Below are positions 44,674 through 52,877 of a stretch of 64,000 bases of DNA, piece after piece (the first letter of the stretch is position 1; every line of letters starts with the position of its first letter). A program made the translations under genes and the position numbers. The DNA comes from an uncultured Anaeromyxobacter sp. Lineage in GTDB: Bacteria; Myxococcota; Myxococcia; Myxococcales; Anaeromyxobacteraceae. The stretch is taken from positions 59,540 through 123,539 of the forward strand of contig CAIVAR010000005.1 of assembly GCA_903904005.1 (NCBI GenBank), in the 5' to 3' direction. The notes below the pieces were generated by a model. That model was not told the origin of the DNA. It ran no database searches and saw only the letters and a list, made by a program, of their open reading frames with translations.

Positions 44674-47132
44674 GGCGACAGGTTCATCCGGGAGAGGAGG
44701 GTCGCGTAGCGGGGATCCTTGCGCACCGAGCGGAGCAGCGGATCCCCCTTCACCTCGAGTGCAAGGCCGCTGTCGCGGGCCTCGAAGGCGCGCTCCAGCC
44801 AGGCCATGGCCTGGTCGGTCTCGCCGCGCCAGGCGTGGACCTCGGCGATCTGGAAGGCCGCGCCGTGCCCCTGCGTCCGGACCAGTTCGTCCAGGGCGGC
44901 CCGGCTCTCGGCGTCCTTCCCCAGGTCCTTGTAGGCGAGCGCCAGGCCCGCCGTGCGCCAGAGGGGCTCGGGATTCCGCTGGGCCGCCGAGAGGGCCTCC
45001 TGCCCCTTTCCCTCGAGCAGGTTCTTCACCGCGAGGTGCCGCAGCGCCAGCCGGTTGTCCGGGTCGATCTCGAGTGCCCGGGCGAGGGCCTCGCCGGCGG
45101 CCCGGGTCTGGCCGGCCTGGAGGTGCAGGAGCGCGAGATCGGTCCAGGCGTAGACGAAGAGCGGTTCCCGGTCGGTGGCCGCGTGCAGGGCCGCGATCCC
45201 CTCGGGGACCCGCCCCGTGGCCCCCAGGTACCAGGTGCCGTAGCGGCGCAGCGTGTCGGGCTGGCGCGGGTTCAAGGCGAGGGAGCGCTCGAAGTCGGAC
45301 TTCACGCCCGGCCAGTCCCAGAGGATCCCGGCGCGGACGAAGCCCCGCGCGCCGTAGCCGTCGGGAAGGTCCGGTGCCAGGGCGACGGCCCGGTCGGCCG
45401 CCTCGATGGCCCGCCGCTTGAGATCGGCCACCTGCACGGCGCTGTCGCCGTAGTCCGCCGACGCGGCCAGGGCCACCGCCAGCCCGGCCCACGCCGGGGC
45501 GAAGCCGGGGTCGGACGCGATGGACCGCTCGTAGGCGCCGACCGCGCCGCGGAACCCGTCCGCAGATCCCCGCGCGTAGTAGAGCTGGCGGGCCAGCAGG
45601 AACTTCTCGTAAGCCTCGGGCACCGAGGTGCGGCGCTCCGCAGCGGCCACGGCCCGGCCCGGCGTGAGCTTCACGCGCAGTGCCTGGGCAACGGCCCGGG
45701 CGATCTCGTCCTGCACGGCGAAGACGTCGGCGACCTCCCGGTCGAAGGTCTGCGACCAGAGCTGGTAGCCGTCCTTCACGCCCACCAGCTGGGCGGTGAC
45801 CCGCATGCGGGAGCCCGACTGCCGCACGCTCCCGTCGAGCACGGCGTCGACCTTGAGCTCCCGGCCGATCTCCCCGAGCGGCGTGTTCTTCCCACGGAAG
45901 GAGAAGGAGGAGGTCCGGCCGGCCACGCGAAGCCCGTCCACCTGGACGAGCGCGTTCAGGATCTCCTCGGCCAGGCCGTCGGCGAAGTGCCCCTGGTCCT
46001 TTCCGGAGGAGAGGTCGGTGAAGGGGAGCACGGCCACCGCTGGCTCGGCCCCCGCGATCTGGACGCCACCGGCCTCGTGCCGGGTGTCGCGCAGGAGCCA
46101 GACGCCGGCGCCGAGCGCGGCGGCCACCCCGACGACGGCGGCCACCGAGGCCCAGGACCACCGCCTCCGCGCCCGCGGTGGTGCGGAGAGCGGGGTGGAC
46201 CCGCCCGACCCCTCGACCTCCCTCAAGATCGGCGTCAGGACCGCGTTGACCTCGCCGGCGTCGCGGTAGCGGTCGACCGGGTCCTTGGCCAGCATCCGGG
46301 CCACCACGCCCGACAGGGTGGGCGCCTCCGGGACCTCCAGGGTCCTGGCCGGCCGGTTCCCCGAGGCGCTCCGCCCCTCGTCGTCGGGAAAGGGCGGCTC
46401 GCCGGCCAGCGTCCGGTACAGCATCACGCCGAGGGCGAAGACGTCGGTCCGCTCGTCCTCGGGGGCGCCCCGCCACTGCTCGGGCGCCATGTAGGCGGGG
46501 GTGCCGCCGTCCACCTTGCGTTGTCCGAAGGCCTGCGCCATCCCCAGGTCGAGCAGCTTCACGTGGCCGTCGTCACAGAGGAAGACGTTCCCGGCCGAGA
46601 GGTCGCGGTGGACGATGCCGCGCGCGTGGGCGTGGGAGAGGGCGCGCGCGACCTCGACGGCCACCCGCAGGGCCTCGCCGAGCGGCAGGGTTCCGCCGGT
46701 GAGCCGCTCCGAGAGGGTCTTCCCGTGGAGGAGCTCGAGGACGAGGTACGGGCCGTACTCGCAGCGCCCCATGTCGAAGAGGGTGACGATGTTCGGGTGG
46801 GAGAGGCGCGCGGCCGCCTCGGCCTCGCGCAGCAGCCGCTCCTCGCGCCCCGTGGGCAGAACCGAGCCGCGGAGGAGCTTGAAGGCCACCGAGCGGCCGA
46901 GCTCCCGGTCGAGGGCCTCGTAGACGACGCCGAAACCGCCGCGCCCCAGCTCCCGGACGATCTCGAACCGGCCGATCACGGTCCCGGGGGGCGGCGCGGG
47001 GCGCCAGGCCCCGGCGTCCGCCGCGCCGGGCCCGTCGGGGCTGACGAGATCCTCGAGGAGGGAGGAGATCCCCGGCTGGCGGGGGCCGCTTCCTGCCCGC
47101 ACGTCCGCCGTGCCGTCGTCCATCGCCGCCAT
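44670..47132 (-). CDS. Transmembrane Ser/Thr protein kinase with TolB-like and TPR domains
   Basis: 820 residues. Kinase domain about 54-310: GRGGFGVV loop, K85, E103, catalytic loop HRDLSAGN (175-182) and DLG (195-197). The usual Lys of HRDLKxxN is Ser179, and the activation segment to APEQ is short. One membrane helix (326-346) follows. The outer part has a TolB/FlgO-like domain (365-490: VAVLPFTDLSSGKDQGHFADGL in part, LDGSVRQSGSRMRVTAQL) and about nine TPR-type repeats to the end. The periplasmic part could sense a ligand or protein and signal to the overlapping sigma factor. Confidence 0.88.
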   Translation of the reverse strand: MAAMDDGTADVRAGSGPRQPGISSLLEDLVSPDGPGAADAGAWRPAPPPGTVIGRFEIVRELGRGGFGVVYEALDRELGRSVAFKLLRGSVLPTGREERLLREAEAAARLSHPNIVTLFDMGRCEYGPYLVLELLHGKTLSERLTGGTLPLGEALRVAVEVARALSHAHARGIVHRDLSAGNVFLCDDGHVKLLDLGMAQAFGQRKVDGGTPAYMAPEQWRGAPEDERTDVFALGVMLYRTLAGEPPFPDDEGRSASGNRPARTLEVPEAPTLSGVVARMLAKDPVDRYRDAGEVNAVLTPILREVEGSGGSTPLSAPPRARRRWSWASVAAVVGVAAALGAGVWLLRDTRHEAGGVQIAGAEPAVAVLPFTDLSSGKDQGHFADGLAEEILNALVQVDGLRVAGRTSSFSFRGKNTPLGEIGRELKVDAVLDGSVRQSGSRMRVTAQLVGVKDGYQLWSQTFDREVADVFAVQDEIARAVAQALRVKLTPGRAVAAAERRTSVPEAYEKFLLARQLYYARGSADGFRGAVGAYERSIASDPGFAPAWAGLAVALAASADYGDSAVQVADLKRRAIEAADRAVALAPDLPDGYGARGFVRAGILWDWPGVKSDFERSLALNPRQPDTLRRYGTWYLGATGRVPEGIAALHAATDREPLFVYAWTDLALLHLQAGQTRAAGEALARALEIDPDNRLALRHLAVKNLLEGKGQEALSAAQRNPEPLWRTAGLALAYKDLGKDAESRAALDELVRTQGHGAAFQIAEVHAWRGETDQAMAWLERAFEARDSGLALEVKGDPLLRSVRKDPRYATLLSRMNLSP

Positions 47133-47145
47133 TTGAAAAAGCACC

Positions 47146-47165
47146 CTCCCGAATGAACCCGGGAG
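47146..47165 (-). promoter_or_regulatory. Hairpin that covers the kinase ribosome-binding site
   Basis: In the minus-strand transcript CTCCCG (47165-47160) can pair with CGGGAG (47151-47146) across an 8-base loop. CGGGAG is the first part of CGGGAGGG, the only Shine-Dalgarno candidate for the ATG at 47132. Confidence 0.4.
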
Positions 47166-47293
47166 ATTAGCAGCGCCGCCCGCTTCGGCCAACCCGATAG
47201 GGGCAGAAGTGGGATACCGGGCGACACGCGAAAATGGTCTGAATTCATCATGGACTTCAAACGGATACGTCAAGTTCGGCGATCGGGTCGTTC

Positions 47294-47307
47294 TTGACCT
47301 CCATCAA
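47294..47307 (+). promoter_or_regulatory. FNR/CRP-type site upstream of the hemerythrin-like gene
   Basis: TTGAC-CTCC-ATCAA matches the FNR/Anr consensus TTGAT-N4-ATCAA at nine of ten fixed bases. It lies in a locally AT-richer stretch, 105 bases before the ATG at 47412 and about 160 bases upstream of the kinase start. Confidence 0.5.
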
Positions 47308-47411
47308 AGTTCATTCGTCCATGTCCGATCGCGCCGTCCCCGATGTCTCTGCAGGCGAGGGGACGTGCAGCGGGTCGACGGGGGTCGGCGCTGCGGGGGG
47401 ATAGGTTCACC

Positions 47412-47978
47412 ATGGGTACGGCAACGGGCTTGGCGGCAGGAGCGATGATGGGAGACGAGCGCGACTACCTGCAGGCGTGCCGCCGGGTCCTCGCCGCGGG
47501 CGTCCTCGCCCGGGACCGTGCCGAGGTGCTCGCCATCGACCCGGGGCGCTGGCCCCGCGCCGCCGCACACCTCCGCGAGCGGATCGCCTCCCCGGGCGCG
47601 ACGAGCTCACCGGAGGCCGAGCTCGAGATGCTCGACTTCGGTCACGAACTCCTGGTGGGGCTCGCCGAGACGGTGGAGCGGCTCATCGGCAAGGACGCTC
47701 GGCTCGCCGAGGTGCTCCTCCGCCTGCAACTCGACTGCGCGCGGGTCCGCTTCGTCTTCGAGGAGACGGCCATGCGCCTCCAGGACGACCCGCTCCGATT
47801 CGCGCACGCCGAGAGCCATGGGCGGCTGCTGCAGCGCCTCTCCGACGCCAAGGTCGGCCTGCGGGCCGGCCGATGGGAGGAGGCCCGCGCCACCGTCGCG
47901 GCCTTCCGCGCCGAGGTGGAGGAGCACGCGCGAACCATGGATTCCAGGGCTGGCCGCAGGAGCGGGGGAAACTCGTAG
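47412..47978 (+). CDS. Hemerythrin-like protein with one altered iron ligand
   Basis: 188 residues. A run of residues fits the bacteriohemerythrin ligand set in order and spacing: H78, [R113], E117, H132, H136, H172, D177. Intervals of 4, 15, 4, 36 and 5 match those I recall for DcrH-type hemerythrins. The exception is position 113, Arg (codon CGC at 47748-47750, one base from His CAC) in RFVFEE where HFxxEE is expected. Hemerythrins bind O2 at a di-iron site. With one ligand lost this one may bind one iron, sense something else, or be degenerate. An additional N-terminal helix region of about 65 residues precedes the fold. Confidence 0.72.
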   Translation: MGTATGLAAGAMMGDERDYLQACRRVLAAGVLARDRAEVLAIDPGRWPRAAAHLRERIASPGATSSPEAELEMLDFGHELLVGLAETVERLIGKDARLAEVLLRLQLDCARVRFVFEETAMRLQDDPLRFAHAESHGRLLQRLSDAKVGLRAGRWEEARATVAAFRAEVEEHARTMDSRAGRRSGGNS

Positions 47979-48031
47979 AGGGCGGGGTGCTACCGTTCTC
48001 GCGGAACCGTTGTCCGGATTGGCCTGGGGGA

Positions 48032-48071
48032 GGCCGCAGGCTCGTCGGGTGGGACCGGCGGGCCTGCGGCC
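48032..48071 (+). terminator. Hairpin after the hemerythrin-like gene
   Basis: Perfect 10-bp arms, GGCCGCAGGC and GCCTGCGGCC, enclose a 20-base loop, 54 bases after the stop. Only GGTTTG follows, so it is at best a weak intrinsic terminator. It ends 3 bases before the PilZ -35 box. Confidence 0.4.
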
Positions 48072-48074
48072 GGT

Positions 48075-48104
48075 TTGTCGTGCGACCGGCCCCCCTGCTA
48101 GGAT
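48075..48104 (+). promoter_or_regulatory. Promoter of the PilZ gene, nearly leaderless
   Basis: TTGTCG, 18-base spacer, TAGGAT, then 10 bases to the ATG at 48115. The leader would be only a few bases, and no ribosome site is present. Confidence 0.5.
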
Positions 48105-48114
48105 CCCCTGACGG

Positions 48115-48471
48115 ATGAACGACGGCTCCGACAACAAGCGGCGGGCGAGGCGGCTGGAGCACGAGTTGCCGGTGGCGTACCGCAGCGTGGGGAGCTTCCT
48201 CACCGACTGGGCGACGAACATCAGCCACGGCGGGATGTTCATCAATACCCGGACGCCCCTCCCGATCGGCACCGACGTGAAGATCCTCCTCCAGCTCCCC
48301 ATGCTCGAGTTCCCGGTGGCGCTGAGCGGACGGGTGACACGCGTCGCCGAGTTCGACAACCAGTCCAACGTGGTCCCGGGGATGGGCATCCAGTTCACCG
48401 ACGTCGATCCGTCCAAGCGGCAGCAGATCGAGGCCCTGGTGAAGCGGCTGCAGCGCGAGCTCGGTTCCTGA
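48115..48471 (+). CDS. PilZ-domain c-di-GMP-binding protein (myxobacterial type)
   Basis: 118 residues, a single PilZ domain. The c-di-GMP motifs are present: an Arg-rich N-terminus (KRRARRLEHELPV, an RxxxR) and NISHGGMFINT, with Asn in the usual (D/N)xSxxG. It closes with GMGIQFTDVDPSKRQQIEALV. It resembles the many paralogous single-domain PilZ proteins of myxobacteria. It could respond to the GGDEF protein at 16677, though nothing ties them directly. Confidence 0.9.
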   Translation: MNDGSDNKRRARRLEHELPVAYRSVGSFLTDWATNISHGGMFINTRTPLPIGTDVKILLQLPMLEFPVALSGRVTRVAEFDNQSNVVPGMGIQFTDVDPSKRQQIEALVKRLQRELGS

Positions 48472-48487
48472 GGCGGATCCCCTCCAC

Positions 48488-49801
48488 GTGACCGAGGAGC
48501 TCGAGATCGACGACCTCGCACCGGGAGGCGAGGGGGTGGCGCGCCACCAGGGGCGCCCGGTCTTCGTCCCGTTCGCTGCTCCGGGCGACCGGCTCGAGAT
48601 CGACGTCCCGCCCGGCGAGGGGGCCGCCCACGCCACCTGGAGCCGCATCCTCCGGCCCGGACCGGACCGGATCGAGGCGCCCTGTCCCCACTTCGGGCCG
48701 GGTCCCGGGGACGACCGGCTCTGCGGCGGGTGCGCCTGGCTTCACCTCCGGTACGAGCGGCAGCTCCGCGAGAAGGAGCGGGGGCTCGTCGAGGCGTTCC
48801 GCCGCATCGGCCGGTTCGAGCCCGGTTCCTACCCGCTCCGGCCCATCGTCCCCTCGCCCGAGCCACTCCGTTACCGGTCCCGGGCCAAGTTCCACGTCGA
48901 CCGCGACGGGGAGCGGCTGGTCTTCTTCCGGCGGCGCTCGCACGAGCCGATCCGGGTGCGCTCCTGTCACCTGCTCGAGCCCGGCCTCGACCGGCTGCGC
49001 GAGGCCTTCGGGCCGGCGCTGGCGCGCGCCCGGCTCCGTCCGCCCGAGGTGGCGCTGGAGTGGTCGGCCCACGCCGGGAGGGGGGCCGCGCTGCTCCGCG
49101 GGCTCGACGCCGGGGAGGGGACCCGCCGCCGCTGCCAGGAACTCCTCGCCGACCTCCCGATCCTGGCGGGCGTGGTCCTCGAGGGGGACGGCGACGGCCG
49201 GAGGGGACGCCCCGTCACCTCGGTCGGCGAGCCGGTCCTCCTCCACGAGCGCGTTCCCGGCGACCCGGCGTCCGGGCTGGCCCGCAGCCGCCCCGACGTC
49301 TTCCAGCAGGCCAACCGCGGCGCCAACGCACGGCTCGTGGCCACCGCGATCTCCTTCCTCCGTCCCGAGGGCGAGGACGTCCTCGAGCTCTTCTGCGGGA
49401 CGGGGAACTTCACCGGCCCGGTCGCGGCGCGCGCGACGTCGGTCGCCGCGATCGAGGGGCAGGGCCCGGCCATCGAGCTGGCCCGCGCCGACCTGGCGGG
49501 CGGCAACGTGCGTTTCTTCGCGGGCGAGGCCCTCTCCATCGCCTCGGCCCTGTCGCGGGAGGGGCGGCGCTTCGGCGCGGTGCTGCTCGACCCGCCGCGT
49601 GACGGGATGAAGGGAACGGGGCCCCTGCTCCGCGACCTGGCGGTGCCGCGGGCCGTCTACGTCTCCTGCGACCCGGCGACGCTGGCGCGCGACCTCAAGG
49701 GGGCCGTGGCCTCCGGGTACCGGGTGGCGGCCGTTCAGCCCGTCGACATGTTCCCTCAGACCCACCACGTGGAGACGGTGGTGCTGCTCGAGCGGGCATG
49801 A
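48488..49801 (+). CDS. RlmD/TrmA-family RNA (uracil-5-)methyltransferase
   Basis: 437 residues. An N-terminal TRAM domain (EELEIDDLAPGGEGVARHQGR in part, FVPFAAPGDRLEI) is followed by a Cys cluster (CPHFGPGPGDDRLCGGCAWLHL in two parts near 60-82) likely holding a 4Fe-4S centre. The methyltransferase core has DVFQQANRGAN, VLELFCGTGNFT (SAM site), LLDPPRDG and the catalytic Cys in YVSCDPATLARDL. It makes m5U in 23S rRNA or tRNA. GTG start 16 bases after the PilZ gene. Confidence 0.92.
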   Translation: MTEELEIDDLAPGGEGVARHQGRPVFVPFAAPGDRLEIDVPPGEGAAHATWSRILRPGPDRIEAPCPHFGPGPGDDRLCGGCAWLHLRYERQLREKERGLVEAFRRIGRFEPGSYPLRPIVPSPEPLRYRSRAKFHVDRDGERLVFFRRRSHEPIRVRSCHLLEPGLDRLREAFGPALARARLRPPEVALEWSAHAGRGAALLRGLDAGEGTRRRCQELLADLPILAGVVLEGDGDGRRGRPVTSVGEPVLLHERVPGDPASGLARSRPDVFQQANRGANARLVATAISFLRPEGEDVLELFCGTGNFTGPVAARATSVAAIEGQGPAIELARADLAGGNVRFFAGEALSIASALSREGRRFGAVLLDPPRDGMKGTGPLLRDLAVPRAVYVSCDPATLARDLKGAVASGYRVAAVQPVDMFPQTHHVETVVLLERA

Positions 49802-49809
49802 CGGGCCGT

Positions 49810-49839
49810 CGCGGCACGCCGGGACGGCGACGTGCCGCG
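49810..49839. terminator. Hairpin between convergent methyltransferase and ModF-like genes
   Basis: Perfect 9-bp arms CGCGGCACG and CGTGCCGCG enclose a 12-base loop. It lies in the 72-base convergent gap and could end both transcripts, but no U-run follows. Confidence 0.4.
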
Positions 49840-49873
49840 TGGGTCGGCCTGCTCCTCGCCGCGGGCGCCCCGG

Positions 49874-51352
49874 TCACCGACCGGGGAGCGCCCCCGTCCG
49901 CTCCACCCGTCCGTCGCGCAGCCACATCTCGAAGCCGATCGACGGGAACACCTCGTCGTCGTGGTGGGTGACGAGGACCACCGAGCGCCCCGCGCGGCAG
50001 AGCCGGTCGACGAGGTCCATCGTCCCGGCGCGCGATCGGGGCTCGAGCCCGGAGAAGGGCTCGTCGAGGAGCAGCACGTCCGGGTCGGTCACGAGCGCAC
50101 GGGCGAGGAGGAGCCGGCGCATCTCGCCGTAGGAGATGGCCTGGATGCTCCGCCCGGCGAGGTGCGCGCCGCCGACCGCGTCGAGCCAGGCGCCCGCCGC
50201 CTCCACCTGCCCCGGCGCCGGTGACCCGGCGATGCCGATGCTGCCGTCGAACCCGGAGAGCACCACCTCGAGCCCGGTGGCGTCACCCCGGTGCCGGGCC
50301 TGCAGGTCGGGCGCGACCAGCCCGACCCGGGCGCGGACGTCGCGCACGTCGGCGGCGGGGCCCAGATCGAGCCGGGTGATCCGGCCACCCGGCGCCAGGT
50401 GCTCCTCGCCGAGGAGGAGCCGCAGGAAGGTGGACTTGCCCGCGCCGTTGGGACCCCGGACCACCCAGTTCTCGCCGCGCCCCATTCGCCAGTCGAGGCC
50501 GCGCAGGACGAGCCGGCCGTCGACGAGCACGTCCCCGCGGATCTCGAAGAGCGGGTCGGGACGGGCGACCGCCTTCCCCTCCGGCAGCGGTGGAAGCGCC
50601 CCGGCGACCGACGCCGCCCGCCACGCGCCCTCCACCTCTTCGCGCGGGCCGATCCGGACGATCCGGCCTCCCTCCAGGATCGCGGCGTGGCGAGCCTCCG
50701 GGATCACCTCGTCGGGGCGGTGGGTGGCGAGGACCGTGGGGGTCCCGCTCCGGGCGAGCGCCGACACCGCCTCGAGCACCAGGGCCCGCGAGGCGGCGTC
50801 GAGGCCGTTCACGAACTCGTCGAGGAGGAGCGCGCGCGGTCCGGGCGCGAGCGCGCGGGCGAGCAGCGTCCGCCGCGCCTCCCCGGTCGAGACCTCGAGC
50901 AGGCTCCGGCGCCGGAGCGGGCCGAGCGCCATGGCCCCGAGGGCGGCGTCGACGCGCCGCTCCTCTTCGGCGGGGAGGGGACCACCCGGCCAGATGGAGT
51001 CGGTGAACCCGCTGCGGACAGCGTCCTCGACGGTGACGGCGAGGTCGCGGCGCGGATAGAGATCCTGGGACTCGGCCGAGACGAGGGCGATCCGCTCCCG
51101 CGCGCCGATGGGGCTCGCGGTGGCCGGGCCGTCGAGGTGGAAGGTGCGCCGCCCCCGGCTGGCCGGATGGGGCCAGGCCTCGCCGCGCAGGAGGCGGAGG
51201 AGCGTGCTCTTGCCCGCGCCGTTCCCCCCGAAGAGCGCCCAGCTCTCCCCTTCGCGCAGGGTGAAGGAGATCCCTCGGAGCAGGGATCGTCCCCAGAGGC
51301 GGACGTCGACGTCGTCGAGGGTGACGAGGGGAGGACCCAACGCCGCCTTCAT
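49874..51352 (-). CDS. ModF-like tandem ABC ATPase
   Basis: 492 residues with two ABC ATPase domains fused. Walker A sites are GGNGAGKS (about 48) and GPNGAGKS (about 308); Walker B sites are ALLLDEFVNGLD and VLLLDEPFSGLE. The signatures are VSTGEARRTLLARAL and ISYGEMRRLLLARAL, both short of the LSGGQ norm. No membrane component is nearby. The layout matches E. coli ModF, whose role is unclear; ATPase of an unlinked transporter or a soluble role are both possible. ATG 51352 preferred over an in-frame ATG 24 bases upstream. Confidence 0.85.
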   Translation of the reverse strand: MKAALGPPLVTLDDVDVRLWGRSLLRGISFTLREGESWALFGGNGAGKSTLLRLLRGEAWPHPASRGRRTFHLDGPATASPIGARERIALVSAESQDLYPRRDLAVTVEDAVRSGFTDSIWPGGPLPAEEERRVDAALGAMALGPLRRRSLLEVSTGEARRTLLARALAPGPRALLLDEFVNGLDAASRALVLEAVSALARSGTPTVLATHRPDEVIPEARHAAILEGGRIVRIGPREEVEGAWRAASVAGALPPLPEGKAVARPDPLFEIRGDVLVDGRLVLRGLDWRMGRGENWVVRGPNGAGKSTFLRLLLGEEHLAPGGRITRLDLGPAADVRDVRARVGLVAPDLQARHRGDATGLEVVLSGFDGSIGIAGSPAPGQVEAAGAWLDAVGGAHLAGRSIQAISYGEMRRLLLARALVTDPDVLLLDEPFSGLEPRSRAGTMDLVDRLCRAGRSVVLVTHHDDEVFPSIGFEMWLRDGRVERTGALPGR

Positions 51353-51411
51353 GCCCGAGCCCCGTCCCCGGCACAAGGTCGGCCCGCGGGGCCCACGGGC
51401 CGTTCCCGGGC

Positions 51412-51417
51412 TACAAT
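51412..51417 (+). promoter_or_regulatory. TACAAT box just before the VWA gene
   Basis: TACAAT (5 of 6 to the -10 consensus) ends 3 bases before ATG 51421 and 6 bases before the in-frame GTG 51424. No -35 at normal spacing. Confidence 0.35.
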
Positions 51418-51420
51418 CGG

Positions 51421-52842
51421 ATGGTGGAGGCGCGAATCGTCGAGTTCGCCCGGCTGCTGCGGCAGAACGGGGTGAGGGTCTCGCCGGCCGAGGCCGCCGA
51501 CGCCGTGCGCGCCGCCGCGCTCGCCGGGGTCGACGATCGCGACACCTTCCGCGCCGCGCTCCGCGCCACCCTGGTGAAGCGGGGCGCCGACGCCCCGCTC
51601 TTCGACCGGCTCTTCCCCCTCTACTTCTCCGGGCTCTCCCGGTTGATCGAGGCCCTGGAACGATCGGTGCTCCGCGACCTGGAGGAGAGCGGGGCCCTCG
51701 AGGGGGACGAGCTCACCATGGCGGCCCTCACCCTGACGCGCCTGTCGCCGCGCCTCTCCCCGCTGGCACGGGCGGCGCTCGCCGGGGACGTGGCCTTCCT
51801 GGCGCGCCTGCTGCGCGGCGCGGCCCTCACCATCGACTTCTCGGGGCTCGAGGCCTCGACCCAGCTCGGCTTCTACGGGCGCCGTCTCCTCGCCGGCGCG
51901 GGCGGCGCCGGTCTCGGCGCCGAGCTGGACGGCTTTCCCAGGGCGCTCGCCGAGGCGGGGCTCGACCCCGCGCGCGTCGAGCTGGTCGCCGAGCGGGTCC
52001 GGCGCGCGCTCGCCACCGTGGAGGACGCGGCGCGGCGCTACGCGGAGCTGGAGCGGGAGGCCCGGGCCGAGCGGCGGCGGGAGGGGGCGCTCGCCGCACG
52101 TGGGTTCGCCTCGCTCTCCCGGGAGGAGATCGTCCGGACCGAGGCTGCGGTCCGGCGCCTCGCCGAGCGGCTGCGCGACCGGCTGGCCCGCCGCGAGCGA
52201 TCCCGGCGCCGGGGAACCCTGAACGTTCGACGCACCCTGCGCAAGAACATGGCCTGGGGTGGCGTGCCGGCCCGGCTCGCCTTCCGCTCCCGCCGCCGGG
52301 CCCGCCCCGACGTGGTGGTCCTCTGCGACGTCTCCGACTCCGTCCGCCACGTCTCCCGCCTCATGCTGCTCTTCGTGCACACCCTCCAGTCCCTCTTCTC
52401 CCGGGTGCGCAGCTTCGTCTTCGTCTCCGACCTCGGCGAGGTCACCGACGCCTTCCGCGCCGAGCGCGACGTGGCCCGGGCCGCCGACCTCGCCACCGCC
52501 GGCCGGGCGGTGAGCCTGGCCGGGAACTCCAACTACGGGCGGGCCCTGGTCTCGTTCCACCGGAGGTACATCGGGGCGATCACCTCGCGCACCACCGTCC
52601 TCGTCATCGGCGACGGCCGCAGCAACTACCTCGCCCCCGAGTCCTGGGTGCTCCGGGAGATCCGCCGGCGGGCGCGGCGGGTGCTCTGGATCTGCCCCGA
52701 GGAGCGCTGGGCCTGGGGGAGCGGCGACAGCGAGATGCCGCTCTACGCCGCGCAGGTCGACCGGGTGGCCGTGGCCACCCGCGTCTCGGACCTCGAGGCC
52801 ATCGCCGAGGCGCTGGTGCCCCGGGCGGCGTCCCGCAGTTGA
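51421..52842 (+). CDS. CoxE-type VWA-domain protein
   Basis: 473 residues. The N-terminal half is helical and Arg/Ala/Glu-rich (about 1-280). The C-terminal VWA domain has the MIDAS motif DVSDS (in VVLCDVSDSVRHVSRLM) and GNSNYGRALVSF with VLVIGDGRSNY, the CoxE/DUF58-like pattern. Such proteins normally pair with a MoxR-type AAA+ ATPase to insert metals or remodel complexes; no such ATPase is adjacent. The true start may be the GTG at 51424. Confidence 0.83.
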   Translation: MVEARIVEFARLLRQNGVRVSPAEAADAVRAAALAGVDDRDTFRAALRATLVKRGADAPLFDRLFPLYFSGLSRLIEALERSVLRDLEESGALEGDELTMAALTLTRLSPRLSPLARAALAGDVAFLARLLRGAALTIDFSGLEASTQLGFYGRRLLAGAGGAGLGAELDGFPRALAEAGLDPARVELVAERVRRALATVEDAARRYAELEREARAERRREGALAARGFASLSREEIVRTEAAVRRLAERLRDRLARRERSRRRGTLNVRRTLRKNMAWGGVPARLAFRSRRRARPDVVVLCDVSDSVRHVSRLMLLFVHTLQSLFSRVRSFVFVSDLGEVTDAFRAERDVARAADLATAGRAVSLAGNSNYGRALVSFHRRYIGAITSRTTVLVIGDGRSNYLAPESWVLREIRRRARRVLWICPEERWAWGSGDSEMPLYAAQVDRVAVATRVSDLEAIAEALVPRAASRS

Positions 52843-52867
52843 CGGCCCCGGGCCTTGGCCCTAGGTT
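52839..52867 (+). promoter_or_regulatory. Promoter of miaB, nearly leaderless
   Basis: TTGACG (52839-52844, overlapping the stop of the VWA gene), 17-base spacer, TAGGTT (52862-52867), 10 bases, ATG 52878. No ribosome site. Confidence 0.5.
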
Positions 52868-52877
52868 TCCGCCCCCG

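Noticed and set aside
47250..47297. 15-codon open frame in the kinase-hemerythrin gap
   Set aside because: No ribosome site and no recognisable peptide; it ends within the FNR-type box and is probably chance.
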